This document shows, one piece after another, positions 13,834 through 25,366 of a stretch of DNA of 64,000 bases (its first letter is position 1; every line of letters begins with the position of its first letter). A model generated the notes under the pieces. It saw only the letters and a list, made by a program, of their open reading frames with translations. It searched no databases and had not been told where the DNA came from. Source of the DNA: Hirundichthys speculiger. Lineage: Eukaryota > Chordata > Actinopteri > Beloniformes > Exocoetidae. Location of the stretch: assembly GCA_018398805.1 (NCBI GenBank), contig JAGFBZ010000292.1, forward strand, positions 310,001 through 374,000, in the 5' to 3' direction. Both the position numbers and the translations under genes were made by a program.

Positions 13834-16800
13834 TTGTTGTGGTGACTCCGTCGGATTTAGTGAAGTTTATACTGGCGTAAGCTCCATTCTCTGGTAGAGG
13901 CAGCATCCCAACTGCCGCTGTGCTCCCATTACTGCTGCCAGCTGCGGACGTCATGGCTCCCATGTTACTTCCGTCCTCCCTCAGTTCCAAGGCAATGTAG
14001 TTGAGGCCGTTCTGGTAGCCGACTGACATGTTCCTGCACATTCTGCTGGCTCCGGCCCCTGAGGTGGTGGAGGTGGATGAGGCTGGGGTCCCGGAGCCTG
14101 TGACCGTTTCTGTGATTCTCTGTGTGGCATGGTGAGCTTGTGAGTCCCTTGAGCCCTCCACGGACATCCACACGCTGTCGAAAGATGCTGAGCTGGCCCA
14201 TCTGGAAGCCGGTCCCTCCGCCGGGTAAGACGCGTTGTGGGCTGCAGGGTGGGCGGCTGAGGATGAGGAGCCGAGCCCTCCGCCAGAAGGAGTCGAATTG
14301 GAGGAGGAGGTGGAGGAGAAAGTCTCCGAGCTGTGCCTCCGTCTCCCTTGGGGGTCCGCTCGCACCACTTTGGGCTCCAGCTGCTGCGTTGGTGCCCTGC
14401 CTGGGCTCGATGGAGGGAGGGGTGGAGAAATGGATGAGGAGGAGGTAGAGGAAGTGTGGCCGTAACGTCCCTCCATCACGCAGAGATGCTGCAGCATGGC
14501 TGTTGGGGCTCGTTTGTGTCCTCTCACCTCTGCTGAGGTTAAATGTCATGTCCGTGTAATCGTCTCCTACTGACCTCCAGTGACCTCCTGCCGGGACGCC
14601 AGGGGAGGCCAGCGCTCCAGGATTGCTAGCCAGCGGTCGGATGTAACTTGGCGGGTTCCAGGGAGCAACAAGGCTGGGCCTGGGTGACTGGTTCTTACTC
14701 AGACATTCACCACTATCCTGCTGGTCTACCGCTACCTCCACACTCATGTAGTCCTGGGCCTGGGGGGGAGAGCAGCTGTGGTCACTAGACGCCAGAGAAG
14801 GTGCTTCATCTTGGGCAGAGTGTGGATAAGCAGGGGGCTGCTGCTGGTGAGGGAAATGATCACCAAATTCAATATTAATATATTCTCCAGGACTGGACTG
14901 CCCTTCAGATGAGCTGCCTGTGGCCGGGACCGAAGTCGACGTGCCCACTGACGCTGTGGAGGGCTCACTCACCCGCAGGGGACCGTGGAAACTTCTTCTA
15001 CCTAAAGGAAGGCGGTTTGGCCTCGCAACACGTCTGTCGGCTATTGCTGTGGTCGTATGGTGAGCTCCGTAAGGTGGAGGTGGGTGAGAGGGAGTGGAGG
15101 TGCTACTACTCACCCCACTCCTCTTTTCAGGTATTGACACTGAAGCTGTTGCAATTGATGAGTATACTGGCTTGGCAGGAGAGCTCATTGGTACATATTC
15201 TCCATCCTCTTTCTCATTCTTCTCTCTAGTGGGGGCCTTATAGGAGCGAGGGAGGGAGAAATAAGGGCTGTAAGACTTGAGGGTGCCCTCAGGCGTATAA
15301 AACACACTGCTCCCTTCATTTAAGAGCCTGCGCCCACCACCGCTACCACCGCTGCTGCTGCTATAGGACATGTCCATATATTCACCATTTTCAGGTCTCT
15401 CTGCTATGCTGTCACTCCCGCTAACACCAGTGTTGTTGGAAGTACTGTGAGGACTGGGAGAGGCTTGCACCGGGGAAGGGGAGCTGCTGCTGGCTCCCGG
15501 GAGCATCATCATGTAGCCATGAGCGTCTGTGGAGGCTTGGGGCTGGAGCTGCTGATGATGGGCCGATCGGGTACTCAAAGCTGGACTGTGGAACTGAGGA
15601 GAGTGTGAGATGTTATGGGGATAAGAACTGGGCTTGCATTGGCATGTAATCAGGGGGGGTGTCACGTGGCGATGCAGCCACGCCACACATCATGGGCATG
15701 TAGCCGCTGTCCTCCTTGGCAGAAGACGAGGAGGACAGGGCGGGACGCTCGGTACCGGCCTCCGTCTGGGGGAGAGCGGAGGGACGGCTCTGCTGGCTGT
15801 GCTCAGGAACAGGAGCTGTAGTCGGAGCGGAGCGAGGACGTGGAGGAGGACGGCCCGCCACGGAGCAGCCCACTGCCGAATGGTAGCACCACATCCGAAC
15901 CCTCGTCCAGTGAGAAGTTGGTCTGAGTCATTTTCTGATAAACCGCCACTCCAACGCCCGCAGTCGCACCGCCACCAATTCTGGAGAACGAGTGCGTCCT
16001 CCTCCTCAGTGACGACGTAGAAGAGAAGCGTTCATCCTCCGCCGTTGACGTGCTCTCATCCCGTGGCGTGTCACCCCCGCTGTTGTTCCCAGAGCTAACG
16101 CTGGTGCCGAAGACCTCCCGGTTCCAGCCCATGGCCATGTAATCATTCAGGCAGTTCTCCTCCCTGATTGGTGGGGTGTTACCCAGCGAGTCGGGCGTGT
16201 TGCTCCTAACTCGGAAGTAGCGAAAATCACCGGGGCTAGGAGCCGTATTCATCTGAAGAATTGAAACCGCCATCAGACGGGGAGCCACATATTGATGCGC
16301 TTGACGGGCGGGTGAGGGTATCTGAGACGGAGCCGTGCCCGCTGCTGGAGGAGACGCTCACCGGGCTGGTGGTGGAGGGGAAGTGGGAAACCGGCAGAGA
16401 GGCTGAGCCGGGCATGATAAGTGGAGCACGACCCCGGGATGGCTCGGACATAACGTCCGCTGCTCGTGCTCGTGCCGGCATTTCCCGTGGCTACACCGCT
16501 ACCACCGGTGCCGCCAACCCCTTCCTGACGACCAAGATGAGCACGCGCGGAGTTAAGGTGCACCAGGCTTCCCGTGGCAGAGCGGAACGGCCGGTTCATC
16601 GTCCCCTCACCTTCACTAGACGTACGGAAGCGATAACCACTTGCCCCCGAGCTTTTGCTCGACGGCGGCGTACCAACCACCGATTCAGTCCTCGACCGCC
16701 GCTGCAGTCCAGTCTGACTTGGGGGCAGGTTGCCCAGATGGCGCCGCGTCGTGATAAACGACATGGGGTTGGAGCCTGAAGACTGGCTTTTACTCCTCGG

Positions 16801-18021
16801 TCGAAACTCCGCAAAAGCTTTGAGGGCTTTCATCGTCTCCAGGATGGTCTCGTGCATGTTTTGGGCTACAACAGAATCATCCACCTGCATCCATATTTCT
16901 CCGGGCCCGATAGAGGAGGAGCGACCCACCTCGATGAAAAAGAAGCTTTCTGAATGTCCACAGCGCCTGATATTCATCAGCTGGAGGTTAACACACGGGG
17001 TTTCAGAGTTCAACTTAACAAGGTGGATGGTTTTAGTGGAGAGGCATAAACGGTAAACACCTGTGAGGTTTTTAGTTTGACCAAGTCCTTTAGGTTTTAC
17101 ATTAACCTGCCACACCTCTTTAAACACAGTACCAGGGGTGACCGTACCATATCCATCATCTAAATCGTCAGAATCCATATGCCCCCTTTTCCCCTCACTC
17201 ATCAGCTCACTGACGGCTACGTACCAGTCCTCTTGCTCCTGCTCGTTTTCAGCCACAATAGCAAAATATTCGTCCTTAGTGTAAAGGGCAATGAGGTGTT
17301 TGTTTTTAGAGTCCGCCCTTTTGTTTACCGTGAAGCACTGGTAGAGGTAAATAACCCTTTTGGGGGGAGAGGGGGCGACCGCTCCGCCGCTGGCGGCGGC
17401 CGCGGCAGCGGTGCGAAGGCTGTTCCTGAATTTCTTCTCGCTGTCGTAGTACTCCAGGCGGCTCGGCCCGAGGTGGCTGGCAGCCCGAAGCACAAAAAAC
17501 CTCTTGTGTCCATGTTTTTGTTTTCTTAAATAGCCACACTTTCGAATATCGTCGACGACGTCGGAGGTATTTGCGACGGTCACGGCTGCGTACGCGTGGC
17601 TGCTGCCGCTAGCGGCGGAGGCGACAGCGGGGTCCTCGGCGGTGTGTACCTGGCTGGCTGAGGAGGAGGCGGCGGCGGCGGCGGCGGCGGCTTTCCTGCC
17701 CGGGGACTCTGCGATGTTTTCCCAGGAAAGATGCTGCTGCTGAGCCAAATGGTAGTGATGGTGCTGCTGTTGATCCTTTGGCGAGGGGTGGTGGCTTAGG
17801 TTGTGATGGTGGAGGTGGTTGGAGGGCGGCAAATGTTGGTGAAAACGAGAGCCTCCTCCTCCTCCGCCGCCGCCGATATTAATTAACGGGGAAGGGGGTT
17901 CCCCGACCGAGCCGTCTCCGTTTGTGTTTGCAGACGCAGGTTTCTTCCCCAACTCCTTCTGCTGAGTCTCCACCATCAACATCGCTGCCTTACCTTCCTG
18001 GTAATTCGTGAAATTTGCCAT
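13828..18021 (-). CDS. irs4: Insulin receptor substrate, IRS4-type, main coding exon
   Basis: A docking protein phosphorylated by insulin/IGF-1 receptors that recruits PI3-kinase and other SH2 proteins at the membrane. Translation starts at ATG 18021 (MANFTNYQEGK). Residues 1-157 are a low-complexity leader (Gly, His, Gln, Ala runs). A PH domain follows (about 158-272, RKCGYLRKQKHGHKRFFVL), then a PTB domain (about 300-405, with RRCGHSESFFFIEVGR). The tail carries YxxM PI3K sites YMAM, YMPM (twice), YMMM, YMDM, YVPM and YTDM, a GRB2-type YINI, and C-terminal YIAL and YASI. An alanine-rich PH insert before RVIYLYQCF resembles IRS4 rather than IRS1/2. About 1396 residues, ending at donor AAGG|GTGAGT. 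Five single-base frameshifts interrupt the frame near 16408-16412, 16236-16241, 15806-15807, 15623-15624 and 14469-14471. Dropping one base at each gives a continuous IRS protein whose length fits the donor phase. Gene family is certain; the irs4 symbol is inferred and irs2 is the alternative. Confidence 0.9.
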
Positions 18022-18470
18022 CAGAGAATTCAATCAAAGGTCACTTTATTAGCAAGCTAATCCGAGTGGACCTAGACCCCATTCTTGTTTTGGGAGACGA
18101 GCTCCCGAGTCCGGCTAGGCCAGCTAACGTTGACTCGCACGGTTCAGATTTGCAGTCTTCACTGGCCGGCTTTGTTACTCCGTTTCATCAAAGCTGTCCC
18201 GTTGCCCTTCCAGCGGCGAGGCGGGTATTCCGGTGCGGGCTTTTTATCACGAAATAAAGCCTACCGTGTGCAACATGACCACGTTCAGTCGCGTTTCTGT
18301 AATCGGGAGGATCCGGCTAGCTCCGTTAGCAACCCGTTCCCTTCTACTCCTGTACACATCTCTACGGGCCACAGCACAAACAACACATGACCCTCAGCGT
18401 CACTGAGCAAACGGGAGGAACAATGACTCAGACACGGGGTGTGATTGGGCTATCTTTGTGACTGACATTT
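18022..18470 (-). promoter_or_regulatory. Probable 5' UTR and promoter region of irs4
   Basis: Directly upstream of the irs4 start codon the sequence is richer in CpG than the surrounding AT-rich DNA, especially about 18080-18330. I see no clear TATA box at a fixed distance, which would fit a dispersed promoter. No transcription start can be placed from sequence alone. The ATG context (CTCTGATGG) has G at +4 but a weak -3 position. Confidence 0.35.
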
Positions 18471-19057
18471 TCCGACAGATATCTGGACCACTGACAAGAA
18501 GGTATTAGTGCTTGCGTCAATGGTTCTGGCCAATCGCATTCCGATGAGTTTACTGAAGAGTAGAAAGAGGCGGTGACTTCGTAAGCTTATCTGGAGTCTG
18601 TTGTTAGGTGATCCAGTAAATGCACAGACGTAGATAACTGATCGCAGACCTGCAGACCGTGAATGTTCTTTACACAGAAGTGTCTGGTCAATTTCTACAT
18701 CTTGGTAGTTGTATGTTTTTTGTCTTGTTACTAAACCTATGTCAAACAAAATATTTTGCCCATGAGACATAATCCTAGGAGTGTATAACACTTTGCTTGC
18801 AAAATAAAAATAAAAATGTACTAAAGGGTATAACCATCCTCAGCTCAGACGTGAGTAAATACTTCATTTACTGAATTGAAGGAGCACTGTGAATATTTTA
18901 ACTGAAACACTGCCCTTCAAATTTCACTTTGTGCTGCATTTATTTTGTACAAAAAGTACTATATAAATACAGTCTGATTTATAGGTAGATTTAGAATATT
19001 ATTATTATTATTTTTACTAACATCAACCCTGAAAGGAAGCTTTTAGCTTTCTGTTTC

Positions 19058-19103
<46 letters not shown>

Positions 19104-22100
19104 TATTGTAAACTTTGTATATATTTTGGACTAACTCCAAAAGTGTAAATTAAAATGTGTTTCTAATCTGCACAAAGCAGGTACTCAAACCCACTTTGAC
19201 CTCTGACAGCATTTTGTTTTCTAAACCTCTGGGTTGTTGTGCGGTACAAGATGCTTATTAAGAGAGTATGCATGGATGACAGCAAAGATTTTAATCCCTC
19301 TATTAAGCCCTGATAGCGTAATTGAGGACTACCCTCTCTGCCCAGGGGAGGTATCTGTGTTCTTACACACTGCAGAGAATGCCCCGCATGGCTTTCCAAG
19401 CTTCTACTACAGTTTGCATGCAACAATTTACTTGACCCTTTTCTCCCTAACACCTTCTGGTATAATGAGTAGGATCATGTGTTGTGCAGCTGGCCCCAGT
19501 GGGAATCATACCCTTTACTCTATGCAGTACCACCTGGCTGTCTCTGAATGTGTCCTTGTACATGACAAGGACCTAAAAAGTCATTTAAGGCAAATGAACT
19601 TTACTTCTAGGACTGCATGCTGTATTTAACTATAACTTTTCAATGATATAACCTTACAGGAATACGCACTATGTTTCCTTGATGTCTTAACAAATACAGA
19701 AGGTCAGTAGTAATATGGATGGCAAAACAATCTGGCAGCTGTTCTTTCAGTCATATCGCATGATCGGCTTTGAGTGGGTGTTATTGCTACTTTGTGTAAC
19801 TGTCAGAATGTGAGAATCCATTAGCGTCCACATGACGTAAATGTTGTCATTAGCAGGTATACTCGGGGCTCTGGGCAGTTGCCTGTGTACTTGTCATTCT
19901 GTTATTACAGTACACACTTGTGTGCAGACTTGATTTGTATTTCATGTGCACAGAATACATCATTCTGTAAATATTAATCTACTGAGCATGGATGAAATGA
20001 GTAGGTACTCTTTAGAAAAACTCTTATAACTGCTCTTCTGAAGTGCTTACAGGCTTGTTGTTAAAGAGTTTAATCATTAACACTGCTTTAAACATCATAA
20101 GGCAAACCACCACACATACATGTACACATACCACAGCACACCACATGCATCACCATACTACCCACGCCACACCATCACGCTTCTTGTGTCTATCTTTGTG
20201 TCCTTCCGTGTCGGTGAGTTTAGACCTCTCTGACAGAACCAGGATGTCAGCTGTTAATAATATATGTCAGATCAGACTGTCAAAGAGGTCTGGTAAGGGA
20301 CACGTTCACCTCCATTAACACCTATGCACAGAAAAAGTTACATCTGCTGCAATATCAAATGGCATATATATTTGACCTAATGATGGCACCAACTATTAAT
20401 ATATATAAAGACACTGGTTAGAAGAAAAAATCAGAGCAGAACAGTAAATGTTTAAATAATGTTTTGATTTAAAATTCATTTGTAGATTAAGTTCAGTATC
20501 ATATACAGCATCACAGTTCTTAACAGCAGCTGTGTCCGAAATCACTCCCTTCTCACTATTTCGTGCACTACATGTTGTGTTTGCTATTTTGTGGTGCTGC
20601 TTGAATATGCAGGGATGATTGTTGTAATCTACTGCATGCAGTGCGCTCAATGTATCCTATAATACATCACAAAAGTAGTGCACAGCTGATGGTCACATCT
20701 ATTCTGTCACTAATACCATGCTGTTGCACAGAAAAGTCCTAACAATTGCATCATAATGCTGCCCCACTTCCTTTATCATGATGAGAAGTATTTATATAAA
20801 TGTTTACTTGATTACTACGACAAAAATGTAGTCAGTGTCCAACTGAATAGAAAAAAACAGCAAAAAAACTAATGAAATACTTTGTGTTTTGATAAAAACT
20901 GTCTGTTTCTAATGTAACTAGTCTTGTAGCTACCACTGAAAATACCTTCTGCAAACACACTGATATTAAAAAGGCTTAGTAGCAACTCTTAAATCCACAA
21001 AACCTGTTTTAACATTCCCCTAAATTAAAGGAAACTGGATATTTGAGGGGTGATTTGAGGTCACGAATAAGTAATTATCTTTTAATCCAGTCAGGCAGTG
21101 GTGATGAAGCATCATCCTTAAACCCTTTTGTATAAGTCAGCTCGCTCTCCCTCTCCTTCACCTATTTAATCTCTTGCTACGGAAAAACTGGACACCATTA
21201 TGACATCCAAAATACCAGCCTTCAGTCTTTCTCACAATTACAGCTAGCTGCCAGACGAGCCGACAGGCAACCCAACTCTTCCCGGGGGATATATCGGCTG
21301 CTGTTCAAAGGAAGGCTGTTTCTGCTAACCTCTGTCTGGCATGAGACCAGTCGAACCCACAAAAAGCCCCTCAACCTTTCATCCTTTCATCTGCCATCTC
21401 TGCTTGTGCGAGAGCACATGAACTTATGGAGTCCCTCCAACGCTTTCTGTCTCACGTTTATCACTTATGAAGGAGCAATTTTAGTTCTGCGACCTGTGAA
21501 GTTTCTCAGAATCCCAAACTGACAATCTGATGTGAGAAATGTGAGAATTGGACACCAATCACCTGCCCAAGGCTGAAAATAAACATTTCATTATTACGGT
21601 GATTCTGCTGTGCATCATTGCTGCGTAAATTTCCAGATAATTAGATGTTTCCCTTTTGTTTTGTACAAAAACAAGATGTTTCGAAACAGAGTGTTGCGTA
21701 ACACTGAGGCAGCACTTTTAAACACTTGGTGTGTGTGTTTGCATGTGTTTAAATGCTGTTCATATTTACAGCCACCGTTTGGCTTTAGTGTTGCAGATTT
21801 GCTTGTTTTCTTGCACCTTTGCACTTATTCAGTTGATGTACATTACCAGTGTTTGATGTGTTGGTCTCCATACACACAGGAGGTGATGAGGGAGGTTAGA
21901 ATTTTGAAAGTGAATAGTTCAATGTAAATACAGCAAGATCCGATGAGAGTTAAAGCTTTGAAACTGTGCAATGAACAATTTTCTATCCTGTGTTTTACTC
22001 CAGGAGTCATATGAGCTCACTCTCTCATTTCTCAAATCTTTTGATTGACAGGTCCCATGACACAGCCCCCTCTGTTGGTCAGAATTCTACCCTGCAGTAA

Positions 22101-24538
22101 ATTCTCTGCTGCTATTGTGTTTACAACAAAGGAGCAGAGCCAACAAAGCGGAAACAAAGGAAACACAAAGGGGAGCATGCTTTTCTTTGTTACAGACTCA
22201 TCTTGTTATTTCAGAGCAAGCTCAGTTGTGACACTGCTGCTGTTGACATTGCAATTTCAACAGACGCAAACAGACTTTATGTCATTAACTGTGAACATAC
22301 TGTTAAACTCTCCTTATGTAAACGAACACCCAGCTCTGCGTGGCTTTCTTTCTTGAACTTTTTGTGTATCAAGTGCTAGTTTTGTTGACGTGTTGATAAA
22401 TGATGGTGAATTTGGTGGATTGATTCCTGTTGATACTTGGACCCTTCTCTGTCCAGCCTTCTGTTATACTTTCAGGGCATTTTGGTGGTGTAATTTGGGT
22501 GCACGTGTCCCATCAGAAGAAACAGGCATAGCAGATCAACAGAAAATAGTTCTGAGTGATCTTCATACTGTGAAGGAAACCTTTCTTGACTGGAGCTGGC
22601 TCTTCCAGGAGGACAATGCCTCCACCCATAGGGCATGACAAGTCACTGCATATATTTATGAAAAATATGGGGGTTATTTATCTCATCAGATATGAGATTC
22701 AAAATCTCAAGCTAAATGTATATATCAGAGGCAGCTTTTGGACAAACTAAAAATGATGTTCCAGATCTCAAAAGATAAAAAAAAATCAGAGAAATCAGTA
22801 CATAAGATCAGTGAAACTGGCTGGCAGCAGGTGGTGCTCAAACATCCAAACACCGTGATGAGATACTAGTATGCTTAAAGATTAAAACATGAGATATGGA
22901 GAGAAGAAAAAAATATATACATTTGACTGAACTTTGGAAAATTTGTTGAAGTACATATAGAAGAAATTAATTGTGGCTTTATTTTCTTTTTTTTTTTAAT
23001 GTTTTTGAATTTTGTGCACACTCGTCACTTTTATCATTTCCTGTTGCTCTAACTTTTCAGATCAATGTACAGTATAGTCATTCGTGCCTGACCACAAGTC
23101 TCCTCCTTGCATCCAAAATGTCTTCAATAAATGGAAAAAAAAACATTTTCTTTTTTTCTTTGTGTGGGTTTTTGTGCCTTTGTTGACTTCTGTTGCTTCT
23201 GTAACCTTGTTGACAGCAAATGCTTTTGTGCGCAGATGCTTTATTTGTGTGAGGGACATGCTCAGAATGATAAAATGAAGCTATGCAGTCAGTGTTGATA
23301 GCGAGACCAAGCTTTAAAGGAGAAATATCATGCTATTTTTTAAATTTTTTTTATAAGTTGACACAATTTCCTGATGTCTTAACAGATGGTTTATGCCATG
23401 ATTTGGTCAAAATATCACAGGGATACAGTATAACAGCTTCCCTTTAAGCCATGTCTTTACATGAGCAGCTCCACTTTAAAGGCACCTCCCTCATCTGTGC
23501 GTCTTTATGCAGCCTTATACCTCCCACGTCTAAAGTACAGTAAAAGCAGCACAATGGAAAGTTAAATTTGTGTAGGCACGAGTATGAGGAGGCTAGATAA
23601 TTCTCTTCTCATTCTGGATCTGTAATGTTGCACTGTCCTACAGATTTAAACATATTTAAACATGTTTAGAAATCCACACAAAGTGACAGATTACAACGTG
23701 CCAGAATTATTTATTCAGTAGTTGTTTTGGAAAAATGTAATATATAGTTTCAAAAGAAGCTAAAAAAAAAGTTGATTTTTGGGCTCAAGTCTTGAAATAT
23801 GAATTAAACTTCAACCATTTCTCCTCTGAGGGAAAATAAGTGTCTCTTCTTTCCTTGTTATCTTGAGCACAACTACTTTTTAAGTACATAAAAAAAAGAG
23901 AAAGTGTAAAACATCAACTCACATTCTTCCAAAATCCAGTACTGACTGTTTATGAGAAAGAATTTCTGGGTGCCTGATCGTGCCGCAGATGCGCCGCCGG
24001 GCAGCGACTCACATTTACATGAATAATCCAGGTCTAATCTGAGGAATCCTCTATTCTTTAGTGTCCTCTAATCTGTCTAATCCATAGTCCTTCTTATTCA
24101 GTATCACTATAACAGAATCAAACTCTTTCCTCCCCCCCAAACACACCAGGCACCACAATTAACGCCTGGCTAACCGTGTAAATCCTCTGACACGGTCACA
24201 AGCTGTAACTCTCTCCTCTGACATATGATATCTTGCTTTAGATCTTTCCTGCCTGTAAGAGGAAATATCAGCCACACATCTGCTAGATCTTGAAAAGAGA
24301 TTCAAATGTATTGTTTTTCTTTACTGTTTTAAATTTCACAGGTCTCATTTCGGATGACTTTGTACTTTTAGATGGCTACTGTACTTTTTGGGCATGTAAT
24401 CATTGTTTTTTTAAATGTGTAGTATCATAAACATGTAGCTGGAAGATCAACCAAACTACCTAATATTATGAATAAACTAATATAATGTCCTTTCTTCCAT
24501 CAGTAAAAGCACTCTTTGAGTGCTTTTCTAGTTGTTTT
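18471..24538. other. Intergenic, no gene recognised apart from one transposon remnant
   Basis: No exon chain or recognisable protein on either strand. It holds an ATA/TAA microsatellite at about 19060-19100, a short CACACA/CCACAC tract near 20110-20170 and the Tc1/mariner remnant at 22390-22710 listed separately. Confidence 0.55.
22390..22710 (+). mobile_element. Tc1/mariner-type transposase remnant (copy A)
   Basis: The plus-strand frame 22390-22638 ends WLFQEDNASTHRA before a stop. This matches the block around the second catalytic aspartate of Tc1/mariner transposases (pattern FQQDNAxxHxA). The preceding residues, with ADQQKIVLSDLH, resemble the stretch upstream of that motif in fish copies. 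No start, first catalytic aspartate or inverted repeats are visible, so this is a truncated relic. Confidence 0.65.
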
Positions 24539-25366
24539 CTATGGGGCGCCGTTTGTAAAGTTATTCATGATGAAAATAACAGCAACATTTTGTCACATTT
24601 AGCTTCAAATCATGTTTTGGGCTCTTCTGATGTTTTGGGCTAACATCAACTGGGCCATGTTAGCGCGGCATGTATCACCAACAGCAGACTGCACCGAGTA
24701 TTTCATTCAAAGTGCGCCCCCTTGTGACTGACTGCAGTAGCTACAGGTTATAAGTCCCGCAAAAAAAAAGACATTAAAACCCAAGGAACTCGTAGAATAT
24801 AGTTTTATACTTATTTTTGGTGGTTATTATCACTTTAATCTATGTCCAAGAGTCAATTTCTCCAGAAAAGATTGCTCTTTATTTGTTATTTGACACTACA
24901 AACAGACTTTGACCTCCTCGAGCTTTTATTTTGGTACTTCCGGTTACTGGCATCTTGAATTTGCATATTAGCTAAATATTTAGTTTAATCCAGAACATTT
25001 AGATTTAACATTTAACATTTAGATTTAGATTAAACAATTAGAGTTAACATTTAGATTTAATATTTAGATTTAGATGAAACATTTAGATTTAACATTTAGA
25101 TTTAACTTTTTGATTTAGATGTAACATTTAGATTAAATATTTAGGTTAAACATTTAGATTTAGATTTAACATTTAGGTATAACATTTAGATTTAGATTTA
25201 AATATTGAATGCATTTTAAAGTTAAGTTAATAAATATTGTGTTAAATGTGCTAAAAAGTGACTTTCAAAAATTCACACCACTTTTTAAAACATGATTTGA
25301 AGCTAAATGTGACAAAATGTTGCTGTTATTTTCAGCATGACCAACTTTGCAAAAGGTGACCCATAG
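24539..25366. mobile_element. Foldback/MITE-like element with about 80-bp inverted arms
   Basis: The left arm 24539-24618 is repeated in inverse orientation at 25287-25366. Both read CTATGGG at the outer edge and share a long identical core that includes AACAGCAACATTTTGTCAC and AGCTTCAAATCATGTTTT. Arm identity is roughly 85 percent by eye and close to perfect towards the interior. The centre holds an AT-rich tandem array. No transposase frame is present. I could not define target duplications, so the superfamily is open. Confidence 0.75.
24995..25205. repeat. Degenerate AT-rich tandem array (ACATTTAGATTT units)
   Basis: About 210 bases consist of variants of ACATTTAGATTTA and TTTAGATTTAG repeated many times with small length changes. 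It sits in the middle of the inverted-repeat element 24539-25366 and probably expanded after insertion. Confidence 0.85.

Noticed and set aside
14122..17529. Long plus-strand open frames over the irs4 exon (for example 16261-16779 and 15634-16020)
   Set aside because: They are antisense shadows of the GC-rich irs4 coding exon and show no protein-like conservation.
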